64,000 nt of DNA from Branchiostoma belcheri (taxonomy: Eukaryota > Chordata > Leptocardii > Amphioxiformes > Branchiostomatidae): positions 191,099 through 255,098 of the forward strand of contig NW_017802503.1 of NCBI RefSeq assembly GCF_001625305.1, written 5' to 3'. A program made the translations under genes and the position numbers. The notes beneath the pieces are model-generated. The model did no database searches. It was not told the DNA's origin and saw only the letters and a program-made list of their open reading frames with translations. Of this stretch, positions 12,301 to 20,009 are shown piece by piece (positions within the stretch are counted from its first letter, which is position 1; every line of letters starts with the position of its first letter).

Positions 12301-15300
12301 ACGATTTTCGTTGGATGTTTGATTGTCAACGCTGCATCAGAATTTCGCCCGATATGTTTTCCGACAACGTTTGAAAACTATAGACAGGATGTCAGCTTTA
12401 AAATACGCAAATACGATCTTATATAAACGTTTTAACTAAGTGGTACGTATGCACAATACATGACAGTTTTCACTCAGGCGCAATATATATTATATATATT
12501 TATATATTCTGCTGACGTGCTGGTGGAACGATTTACTGACAATTTATACACATTGGAGACCAGAGATTAATAAAGATATGCCATATGCGACAAAGTGTAT
12601 TTCTGAGGAAAATGCTAACAAAGCAATTTTTTGACATAGTGAAATGTTGAACTTTATTCCATCACAACGAGTACAGAGAGATAAAATTTTGGATAGTTAC
12701 GGTTAGGGAGACTTGACCTCATTCACACGAGACTTTACGTGATGTCAGCAATTGACAGTGGTCGTCGAAAATTTTTCTGTACTCGTTATGTTGGAAAAAG
12801 TTCAACATTTTACTATGATTACTACCTATACAGATGAACTTTCATGATGATTTTTTGACGTGAAGTAGGTCAGTGACCTCCGATAGGAGTGATTAGTTTT
12901 GTCGGTGCGTTCGTTCGCAGCTGTAACCCTCGGTCGCTTTATTGCAGTCGTATGTAGTTTGTCGTGTCATCTGCAAGTATGCAGTAGATGATGCACTTTT
13001 TTTACACCCTGTAGGTCATGTAATATTTCAGAAAACATCCAATTTTAATGGAATTGTGAAACAGGTCATTAATGCAGTTGGCTTTTGTGGATCAGTGTCA
13101 GGTCTCGATACGTAGAGGCTGCTTGCTTGTTCCTCATCTCGTGTACACAGTGAGTTTGTGTTGATGTTTCTGTGCAGATGAATGGAAGGCAAAGTTCATC
13201 GCCACGGAGCGGAAAAAGCTGCTGTACTATAAGACACAAGTAGTGCGTGACGTCAACCCCAAAGTCTACTGTCCTTTCGCTGGCTACTTCGTGGAGGCGT
13301 ACCCTGGCGACAGGTGAGTGAACTGCTGTCGAAATCTCCAAAGATAACCATGTAGTCCATCATTCCCCTATAGTCAAGGACTTCCGGTGAGCTTTTAGCA
13401 ATATCCAAAGTCTACAAACGATCTCTTAGAGTCAATTTTCTAGTTATTTCTTTACAAATTTGATTTCAATCAACCCTACTCCATTGTACATGTACTCCAA
13501 AAATCTGGCAACACAGCTGTCAGCCACGTTTGTTTACATGCTGGTAGATTGTGGTGGTACCACAAACTGAGTGCGCCTGATGTGGGCAGTTTTTAACGCT
13601 AACTGGAAATGTCAATAATGTGAGATAATTGCACAAATATGATGAAACCTTCAAGTAAATTATAAGCATACGAATTTTTTTTGTCAATTAAAATACTTCA
13701 ATTTTGGGTGCAAAAATGGTACATAATGCCCGTTGATTTGTAATAGTCTCCAAGGTCTTTATCTCCCAAGATCTAAACAACCGATAATTTGGGTTGCCAG
13801 ACGTTCTCCATCCTGTGGAAATGTTTCCTTATCTTAAAGATGAGTGGCATTACAAATGTACTCGTCAGACTATAGAGTCTTCTATGCTTGTTACTTATTT
13901 CATTTCCAGCATTTTTGTAGAATTGTGATTATCTTTTCCCTCCTTTCCAGGTACATCCGTGACACCAACACGAAGAACAGCGGGGAGCAGCTCAACTCTC
14001 TCATCAACAGGTATTCCGACCACATCATCACCTGGACACCACAACCTGGCGCCATTCTGGACCTGGCACTTATTCTGGATGACACAGTGGATCGCAGGTA
14101 ACACAGGATTTTTACCTTTCTAGTTTATATCTTAAAAGATATAAACTAGAAAGGTAACATTAGCCATGATGCAAATACATAATGTTTGCTTTCACATGGG
14201 GGACGGTCTATACCAACAACTGCTCTATCTGTTTATTCTCACTATAGTATACTAAAGCACATTCTTTTGTATTCATGTATGGTGACCAGCCCCTCACAGT
14301 CTGTCCTGCCACTTACTACATAATGTAATCCTACCCCACTGGAAGACTGCTACAGCATGCAACAATGACCACGGTGATGGCCGTCTGGTCCAGGTCATTG
14401 ACCTAGTTTGTTAGAAGAAGAAACAGAGAATAACAGTATGTTTCCTGTTGCGAAGGCTGGTTCAGAACATGGATACAAATCTGTAATATTTTGTGATTGA
14501 ATGTAATTTTGTGACACCTAAAGAATGCAGTGCATCTAACTGGATCCACCTGGATTGCTGGTTGTTTTTCACCGTATTGTCCATCACATAAGTGGATAAG
14601 AATTTGCGTGGCAAGAGTGTTTGATGATATATTATTTTTACTTTGCTTAAATCTTACAGGATCACTACTTTTACGCACTCATAGTATTTCACCGCTGTTG
14701 ACAATATAAGGCAAACGACGGGCATTACGATTGAGACATGTTAGTACATGTAACAGTAAACTATAAAACTGTGTGAAGGCCCGAATGCCGTAACTATTCC
14801 CTGCAGACTTGCAATAGTGGATCCTCCTCTGGGAACTAAGATCTTCAAAGACAGCTGGGATTTCGACTTCTACATTGACAAGATCAATGAGAGCATAGGA
14901 AGCGAGATTTTCGCCTACCCAGACTGGATCCGGTTCTACTACGAGTGGGCGGGGTTCAGAGACTACAACCTGGTCCTGCGGGTCAGTATGTCATTTGTTA
15001 AAGCCTCTGTCACACATAGCTGAATATGCCTTCCGAACACTGCTGAACGCCCCACCCCACACTATGTTTAGTAGAAGGTGTTTGGCTGGTGTTTGGCGAA
15101 GTCGGCCACTGCTTTGGCGCTCAAAATGTTTCAAAATGTTTAAAACATTCGGACATGGGAGGGAGGTTTGGGCATGGTTGGCTGTTAGTTGGCTGGTGTT
15201 CGGGAAGTGTTAAGCAATGTTTGGGCGGGTTCAAAATCTAACCGATTGTATTCTTATAGAAAGGTAGACTTCTCCAGAATTTCATCCAACTTTGGTTGGT

Positions 15301-17491
15301 TGGTGATCGGGGGGAAGGTTCTGAATGTAAAGGACACAGTGCACAGGTCGTTAGTTTGATTCCCTCCGAATGGATTAAGTCAAGAACGAGTAGTGGGAGT
15401 CTGTCATTCCAAGTAAGCTGAATGTAATTTTCAATATTCCACACGTAAACAGGGCCAATGCTTAACCCCCCCCCCCTCCGGCCTTCCTGAGGGGGTTTAA
15501 ATAGTAGTGTTAGGCAAAAATAGGATTGGTTCGCCGTTAGACGTGGCAAATGTCAGTTAGTCTCACGATTTTGCTTTTTCTATTTTTGAACCCGTGCTGT
15601 TAGTCTGGTGGGTATTATAATATTACACGAGAAAGAAAGATTGCCGCGCATTCCGATATGCACTACGCTAAAGTCAAACATTTTATACTCCTCTCACGAA
15701 GCTCGAGCTCGGACTGCTGCACAAAATATGAGGCATGAAGCAGAGAAGAGGTATTGATGATAATTGCTTTCGTTTTGTCCTAGATGATAGAAACAGATGA
15801 AGACTTCCATCCTATCGAGGGAGGGTACGACTTTCTGGTGGATTTTCAAGATCTGAGCTTCCCTGAACAGCGACCAAACCGGGAGCATGCGTACTTGGAG
15901 GTATCATAGCGTTACATTCCCAGAATTCATTAAGATATCAGCCTCAGTTAAAAATAAATTGGATTATTTGTTTGTCAAAAATAAGTTGAACGTTCTGGTA
16001 AGTGCCTGGTAAGCCTAAGTTGTACAATAAATCAAAGTGGCTTTGAAGCTTACTATTTGAATGCAGAAGAAATAGAACTTGGCGCTTGATTACACTCAAC
16101 CTGTAAATATGATGTAAGGCCGTACAGCAAAGTTAGGTACATAAGACATGTATACTAATGATATTCTCCAGTACAAACAGTGTTGCATTGCACTTTTATA
16201 TCTTTTGTTGACAAATTTATCATGATTTTCACTGATTTTTAAGCTGTTTTATATATAGGAACGTGAGGTTCATCTGAGTTCCTACACCTGGACGGGGGGC
16301 GGCACCGACTTTTGACGAACTTTGACCTAGTGCTGACTTCACACGTGTGGAAAAATTACATATCTACAGCACTTGAGTCAGATAGCTGATAAAGACAGAG
16401 CAATTCGTTAGAAAATTTCGCGCGCGACGAGTCTTTTTTTTTTGTTTTGTTTTGTTTTTCTTTTATATGGTTTTTTTTTCTAAATTCAGATTAAGAATCG
16501 GATCGGAGTCCACCGCCAGACAGTTCTGAAGGGGCTGTTTTGGGACGACTTGTACATCGGCTTTCAGAACAGGATATCACGTGACCCAGACAATTTCCAC
16601 TTCAAGTAAGACCCCATTTCTACAGGACAGAAACCAAAACTAGCAGTTATTGAACATCATAGGGAAATCTTCAACGTAACACGCCAGCTTCTGTATCATT
16701 CACCAACCTAATGAAAATTATTCACGGAGTTTTCTGACACACGTTTTTTTCCTCTTGTATCCATAGGTTCTGGAACCACATGCAGATCCTCCTGCCACAG
16801 CGGCCTCCTGATTGGTCAGGCTTCCTGCGAAAACAGCGCGGGAAACCTACGCGGGCGGTCTGGAAACCGGCGGACAAGAGCAACTCCGTTGGTAAGATTA
16901 TGACTTGTTGTCACCAGATATTTACCAGTCAAACGTAGAATAATCTACCAGCAGATTCTTTTGGCGCAAGGCAGTATCAAATGGACCAGCCTAATAGCAA
17001 CTGTCCTATTTGATCCTTCCCTGCCCCGAGTGAATCTGCCGGGAGATTAGTAAACGTACTAGCAGCAATGTTTGAGACTGAATTGTTCTGACCACAGCGC
17101 CGCCTAGCGACACGACGTAGTACTATAATTATAGCATGGAACAACTTTTTATTAAACACCCTGTTTGAAGTTCTTTGGAACTAATCTCGAAGCAGATCCG
17201 GCGGGGAAAAGACACTATCAATTTGGCCAGGCTGTATCCAGTATCCAGTTGGGGCTTAAAGTCATGGCTTGGCCGAATATTGATAGGCCCGCGTCGAATC
17301 TGCTTGGAGATTAAATAGAAGAACTTTGTTGCGCAACGGATGTAGCAGGTACACCTGTTCCTTTTTTTTATTTCCCATTTACAGCTTTACTGGATATGCT
17401 GTTCAAGGCTAAGGCCCTTCTCGTTCCCGGGATCATAGCATCGCTGGCGACAGTTGTCTACATGTACTTCGCCCTGACAATCAACCGTTGA
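6285..17491 (+). CDS. CMAH: CMP-N-acetylneuraminate hydroxylase (CMAH), 13 exons, 5' end missing
   Basis: Thirteen exons, all with AG/GT borders and matching phases, encode about 560 residues: Rieske iron-sulfur box 2 (RCTKHGW), then a metallo-beta-lactamase-like fold with its HxHxDH motif (ISHVHSDHL) and the family-diagnostic stretches FDPWLTGPAFARGWWLLHEP, RFMILMDGVHPDMDTC, SDFAGGASGFPMTFSGG and YCPFAGYF. The enzyme family oxidises CMP-Neu5Ac to CMP-Neu5Gc using cytochrome b5 electrons. Exons for the N-terminus and Rieske box 1 (about 70-75 residues) were not found between 1 and 6284, so they probably lie upstream of the window. The last exon adds a hydrophobic segment ending in INR and a stop, which the soluble vertebrate enzymes lack. 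Frame is open throughout, so the gene looks functional. Confidence 0.97.
6636..6745 (+). CDS. CMAH: CMAH exon
   Basis: Acceptor TTTAG, donor CAG|GTCAGA, ends in phase 0. Encodes VPEVDEDGRLSLVELSPPEP and on to GEVQ, the acidic linker between the Rieske and hydrolase-like domains. Confidence 0.94.
7658..7848 (+). CDS. CMAH: CMAH exon (HxHxDH metal site)
   Basis: Acceptor TCTATAG, donor CAG|GTTTTG. Encodes LTFFAHACMELKLGDKTM, then FDPWLTGPAFARGWW and YISHVHSDHL. The HVHSDH hexapeptide is the metallo-beta-lactamase-fold metal motif. Ends with two bases of a Ser codon. Confidence 0.96.
7849..9153 (+). other. CMAH: CMAH intron, mostly featureless
   Basis: A 1.3-kb intron with a poly-T run near 8199. 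No transposon recognised. It contains an isolated CpG-bearing AAGATGGCGGCGGG motif, listed separately. Confidence 0.6.
8367..8380 (+). promoter_or_regulatory. YY1-like AAGATGGCGGC motif in CMAH intron
   Basis: AAGATGGCGGCGGG matches the YY1/initiator-type sequence often found at metazoan TSSs, with an ATG that opens a 75-codon frame (8370-8597) of no recognisable family. It could be an intronic promoter or a promoter fossil. Confidence 0.35.
9154..9301 (+). CDS. CMAH: CMAH exon
   Basis: Acceptor TTGTCAG, donor GAG|GTGAGG. Encodes SYPTLALLSERNPNIPIYVG, then MPVFCKLQQSGVKM and FGVWQE. The phase completes the Ser codon of the preceding exon. Confidence 0.95.
9966..10018. repeat. (GATT)n microsatellite
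   Basis: Interrupted run of GATT units in a CMAH intron, the kind of simple tail seen at CR1/L2 LINE 3' ends. Confidence 0.8.
10344..10386 (-). repeat. Short dispersed repeat, inverted relative to 46053-46095
   Basis: The complement of GACCAATCAGAAGGCTCCATT and its flanks (ATATAGCC) recurs at 46053-46095. Probably the end of a shared mobile element in a CMAH intron. Confidence 0.6.
10857..11033. mobile_element. Foldback (MITE-like) element in CMAH intron
   Basis: 177 bp with long imperfect inverted arms. The left arm runs GTTAATGACCCGC to TATAACCACC; the right arm is its complement. The centre has a CpG-rich palindrome around TCCGCTCCGCGG. No coding capacity. Lies 175 bp upstream of an exon. 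Confidence 0.88.
11209..11290 (+). CDS. CMAH: CMAH exon
   Basis: Acceptor TTGCCACAG, donor AAGG|GTAGGA. Encodes INADLRFMILMDGVHPDMD and TCILVDYKG, the most conserved part of the family. Confidence 0.95.
11617..11800 (-). mobile_element. LINE 3'-end fragment with (TTCA)n tail
   Basis: Begins on the plus strand with TATGAATGAATGAAAC, read on the minus strand as a TTCATTCA tail after a 3' UTR-like stretch. Same style as fragments at 43223 and 40462. The left border is clear and the right border is a guess. Confidence 0.45.
12107..12244 (+). CDS. CMAH: CMAH exon
   Basis: Acceptor GTTTCAG, donor ACGG|GTAAGA. Encodes HLILNTVDCTQPNGGRLP and MMSDFAGGASGFPMTFSGG. Confidence 0.95.
12635..12817. mobile_element. 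MITE with ~42-bp terminal inverted repeats in CMAH intron
   Basis: 183 bp. The left end CATAGTGAAATGTTGAACTT matches the complement of the right end, CATAGTAAAATGTTGAACTT; the match continues through ACGAGTACAG with few differences. No target duplication could be fixed. Confidence 0.87.
13178..13313 (+). CDS. CMAH: CMAH exon
   Basis: Acceptor CTGTGCAG, donor CAG|GTGAGT. Encodes EWKAKFIATERKKLLYYK, then VNPKVYCPFAGYFVEAYPGD. Confidence 0.95.
13951..14097 (+). CDS. CMAH: CMAH exon
   Basis: Acceptor CTTTCCAG, donor CAG|GTAACA. Encodes YIRDTNTKNSGEQLNSLIN, then HIITWTPQPGAILDLALIL. Confidence 0.95.
14112..14157. repeat. Perfect 22-bp inverted repeat (hairpin) just after an exon
   Basis: Arms 14112-14133 and 14136-14157 are perfect complements (TTACCTTTCTAGTTTATATC...) around a 2-nt AA spacer, starting 15 bp after the CMAH exon 13951-14097. 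An RNA stem here could present or hide the donor site. Confidence 0.9.
14807..14981 (+). CDS. CMAH: CMAH exon
   Basis: Acceptor CCCTGCAG, donor CGG|GTCAGT. Encodes VDPPLGTKIFKDSWDFDFYI, then FYYEWAGFRDYNLVLR. Confidence 0.95.
15001..15783. other. CMAH: CMAH intron with unclassified repeat-like sequence
   Basis: GTTTGGCTGGTGTTTGGC-like phrases recur around 15070-15230, suggesting a decayed repeat. A poly-C run lies at 15466-15475. No exon seen. Confidence 0.4.
15784..15900 (+). CDS. CMAH: CMAH exon
   Basis: Acceptor GTCCTAG, donor GAG|GTATCA, exactly 39 codons. Encodes MIETDEDFHPIEGGYDFLVD, then LSFPEQRPNREHAYLE. Confidence 0.95.
16490..16605 (+). CDS. CMAH: CMAH exon
   Basis: Acceptor AAATTCAG after a long poly-T tract, donor AA|GTAAGA. 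Encodes IKNRIGVHRQTVLKGLLWDD, then LYIGFQNRISRDPDNFHF. Confidence 0.94.
16767..16891 (+). CDS. CMAH: CMAH exon (end of conserved domain)
   Basis: Acceptor ATCCATAG, donor G|GTAAGA. Encodes FWNHMQILLPQRPPDWSGFL, where the homology I can recognise to vertebrate CMAH ends, then a basic linker up to KPADKSNSVG. Confidence 0.92.
17385..17491 (+). CDS. CMAH: CMAH terminal exon, C-terminal hydrophobic anchor
   Basis: Acceptor TTTACAG; the phase joins the preceding exon to give GCT. It encodes ALLDMLFKAKALLVPGIIAS then LATVVYMYFALTINR and TGA at 17489-17491. About 20 consecutive uncharged, mostly hydrophobic residues after a Lys, followed by Arg and stop, is the layout of a C-terminal tail anchor. 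I recall that the echinoderm enzyme is membrane-associated while the mammalian one is cytosolic. Confidence 0.88.
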
Positions 17492-18128
17492 AAAAGTTGT
17501 TTTCATGAAATTGAGGCTTCAACGTTTTGTGTGTACGTGGCCTTAAAGTTTTCTTTTGAATTGTGTTTTGCAGTTAAATCCGAATACTACCCTACTTTTA
17601 CGACTAAAATGACCCAATGGGGTCAGTTGACCTCCAGGCTCCAATCGTCTTGGCAGTGGTTTTGTTTCTTATATCTATGCTTCTGCTTCCTAATTTTTAG
17701 AGGTATCTCGGGTTTGGTTCAGGTTAAATCTTGCAAAACACGTCAGCATGATTAGTGCAAAAATTTTAGAGAAAATCATACTTCTACTTCTTCTATGTAA
17801 TACTGGTCAAAAACCCTCACTGGGGCATCACGACCAGGGTGGTCGTAGTTCGACCAAGATAACCTTTATCATAAGTGTCTGTAACTCTTATTTGCTAGTA
17901 CAACAGATACATGTATACATGTTAGAGATTATGTCTATACAATTTTATGCGGAAAAATAAGACATATTGAAGCAAACAAGATGTATGCATAATTTGGCAG
18001 ACCCTTGAAGCAATTTTTGGCTGGTTTAAACGATATGATTTACTTATGTCTTAAAACTGGCCATCCATGCAATGACGACGATGTAATGGTGTGTCCTAAA
18101 AGAAACTACTCCTCACTGCCTTAATAAA
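17492..18128 (+). other. CMAH: CMAH 3' untranslated region candidate
   Basis: AT-rich sequence after the CMAH stop with no further exon-like features, ending at an AATAAA (18123-18128). The true cleavage site is not determinable from sequence. Confidence 0.45.
18123..18128 (+). terminator. CMAH: Candidate poly(A) signal for CMAH
   Basis: AATAAA, the first canonical signal noticed after the CMAH stop, about 630 bp downstream. Confidence 0.4.
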
Positions 18129-18499
18129 ACAAGTGCTGCTGAACCTTTTATTATTGTGGATTTCTATGTTTTTATAAGAAATGTATGTATGTGTTGTTTG
18201 TGGCTAAACAGCAAAAAATACTTATGATTTCCACTTTAGTTATCTGACCATGCTTTGATCAGAAGTTTTTACTAGACTAAGTACCTCTTGTGCTCATAGG
18301 TTTGGGCCTCCAGCAGATTCTTCAGGGGCGTTAAGATTTTGAAGAATGGCATGTCATGAAGGGAGGAAAATATTTTATGACTTTTGACCTGTAGGTAACT
18401 TAGTTGATGACCAACATAGACCAAAACAGAGATCTAATACACGTTATGAAAGATGCGAGAAGCCAATACATGTACTACGAGCCACCAAATAGACGTAAT

Positions 18500-18660
18500 T
18501 CAAATCTCCGCGGCCATTTTGAAAAGCGGTCCCGCGAGAGTACGGCGCTGCGCGAAAGGACCTGATCTTGCACGAAACGAGGCGCCTACTGATACTCATC
18601 TGGCTTCCACAATGGACTCCAGTGGGGCATCGAGCGGTGCTGCATCTTCTTCGGTAAATT
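18500..18660. promoter_or_regulatory. CpG-rich promoter-like region
   Basis: Local CpG cluster (CCGCGGCC, CCCGCGAGAG, ACGGCGCTGCGCG) with GCGGCCATTTTG, a YY1-type TSS motif read on the minus strand. It lies between the CMAH 3' end and the thioredoxin exons and could drive the candidate exon at 18612. Confidence 0.4.
18612..18653 (+). CDS. Candidate first coding exon, 14 codons
   Basis: ATG after the CpG-rich stretch opens MDSSGASSGAASSS and is closed in phase 0 by TCG|GTAAAT. A lysine-rich stretch after CACACAG at 18976 could be the next exon but runs only to a stop near 19068. Gene identity unknown; low confidence. Confidence 0.3.
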
Positions 18661-18810
18661 ACGCTCTTTTGCGGTGAAAGGTCGAAATATTCATACGTGT
18701 TACTAATAGATAAGGTTATTGTGAGCATTTGGGTTTAATTTCAGCCGGTAGAAATGACAAATCCCCGCTCATTTTTCGAATGATGAAACAATTACAAATG
18801 CACACAGTAC

Positions 18811-18875
18811 CTTGTCGCCATTTTGTAGAAAATGAAGGTTGGCATCGTCGAGACTCGATGGTCCGTTGTAACAGC
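18811..18875 (-). pseudogene. Thioredoxin exon with MPTF motif and 1-nt deletion
   Basis: Acceptor TTTCATACAG, donor AAG|GTACTG. Encodes AVTTDHRVSTMPTFIFYK; the cis-Pro loop MPT is intact. Four A's precede TGGCG where five would restore NGDK and a 66-nt symmetric exon. Confidence 0.85.
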
Positions 18876-19301
18876 CTGTATGAAATTGTATGGGTATATA
18901 TGGATGCGTCTGTAAATAACGTAATGTTATAAATAAGAAGAGCTACGCCACACGCGCACGCACATACACACACACAGAAAGGCAAAACGCTGCAAGCAGC
19001 TGGAGAAAAAGTGCCAGAAGCGGAAAGAGAAAAAGCAACCACAAAGTATCTCAATTTTCTTGTGTCCTAACTCTGGCCAGACTGCCATACGGTCACAGCA
19101 CCAGATCTAGAATGCTACCATCATCTTTCGAGGTGAAAGGATGCCTTCTTTGTTAAGATAAGACTGTCATTGGGTGAGAATCTGATCAACTGATATAATT
19201 CATGAGAAGGATTTTATTTGTGTAGTCAACGAGAAACATAATTCGGTAAAGGCTAACATCATTTGGCGAAGGTTTGAGCTCGTGAAACTCTAGCTACTTA
19301 C

Positions 19302-19361
19302 ATCAGATTCATCGACGTCCACTTTACCACAGAACATCCCGGGAAACGAGGCAGCCATCTC
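19302..19361 (-). CDS. Thioredoxin exon, KVDVDE strand
   Basis: Acceptor TTTATACAG, donor GAT|GTAAGT, 60 nt. Encodes EMAASFPGMFCGKVDVDESD, the beta-strand and helix after the active site. Confidence 0.87.
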
Positions 19362-19630
19362 CTGTATAAATATGAAAAACTGGTCAAACTGTTCCTGCTA
19401 CCTTTGTGGTAATGCATTGATTCATGTATTTATTTTTGCAAATCTGAAGGCCACTATTGGCAACAACCCTAATTATAATAATAATAAGTAAGTATAAATA
19501 AAAAGAAGCTGGGTGATAACTTAAGGGAATTAAATCTGAATATTTGTGCATATTTGTATATTTGTAAGAAGAGTTTATTTCAAAGAGTCCCTTTAGTGCC
19601 GTTAGCCGCCACCATGAAGTAGTTGCTCAT

Positions 19631-19704
19631 TAGCCTGGTTACCAAACCTATCATAGCTCCCGAGTCCTACATCCTTTTTGAGGAGAGGTTTGGTAACCAG
19701 GCTA
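19631..19704. mobile_element. 74-bp palindromic TAGCCTGG element, 9-bp TSD
   Basis: Perfect 19-bp terminal inverted repeats (TAGCCTGGTTACCAAACCT and complement) flanked by GTTGCTCAT at 19622-19630 and 19705-19713. Sits in a thioredoxin intron. Same end sequence and duplication size as elements at 51763 and 52782. Confidence 0.92.
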
Positions 19705-19858
19705 GTTGCTCATATCTGCTTATATAGACATATTTCAGAGCACTGTTGAAACTCCTTTAAAATAAAAATTTTGTACATTTGCTATATTTGTGTTAACGTT
19801 GGTTAAGATAAAATTGATGCAAATATCTCAATGTGACAGATGGCGAGATGTTCCTTAC

Positions 19859-19963
19859 CTCAAACGTTGGTGTCATTATTCTGCATGGACCACACGAAGT
19901 CGCATAGAAGTTCACTACAACAAGTTTGTCCTCGCTCTTGTCCAGAAAGTCATCAAATGCAGC
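19859..19963 (-). CDS. Thioredoxin exon with CGPC active site
   Basis: Acceptor GCGTGCAG, donor GAG|GTAAGG, 105 nt. Encodes AAFDDFLDKSEDKLVVVNFY, then ATSCGPCRIMTPTFE. The redox CGPC is intact, but the preceding residue is Ser (TCG) rather than the near-invariant Trp (TGG), a one-base difference. Confidence 0.9.
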
Positions 19964-20009
19964 CTGCACGCAGTTTTCATTTTATGTCATCAGATAGGTT
20001 GTCATTAAA

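Larger units (their letters stand above)
18811..19963 (-). pseudogene. Thioredoxin-family gene, three exons seen, frameshifted
   Basis: Three minus-strand exons with good splice borders encode consecutive pieces of a thioredoxin: DKLVVVNFYATSCGPCRIM, FPGMFCGKVDVDESD and VSTMPTFIFYK. The order, spacing and KVDVDE and MPTF landmarks are family-diagnostic. The first two exons are exactly 35 and 20 codons, both phase 0. The third is 65 nt where 66 is expected: one A is missing from the run after TAC, so the conserved NGDK reads MATR. The active site is S-C-G-P-C instead of W-C-G-P-C. First and last coding exons were not found. It could be a decaying paralogue, an allele or an assembly error plus a divergent active site. 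Confidence 0.85.

Noticed and set aside
12004-12426. 140-codon open frame
   Set aside because: Only its middle is the CMAH exon 12107-12244; the ends run into introns past good splice sites.
18285-18380. Minus-strand MPFFKILTPLKNLLEA as a thioredoxin exon
   Set aside because: Superficial likeness to MPTF..F; no fitting phase, and a better MPTF exon exists at 18811-18875.
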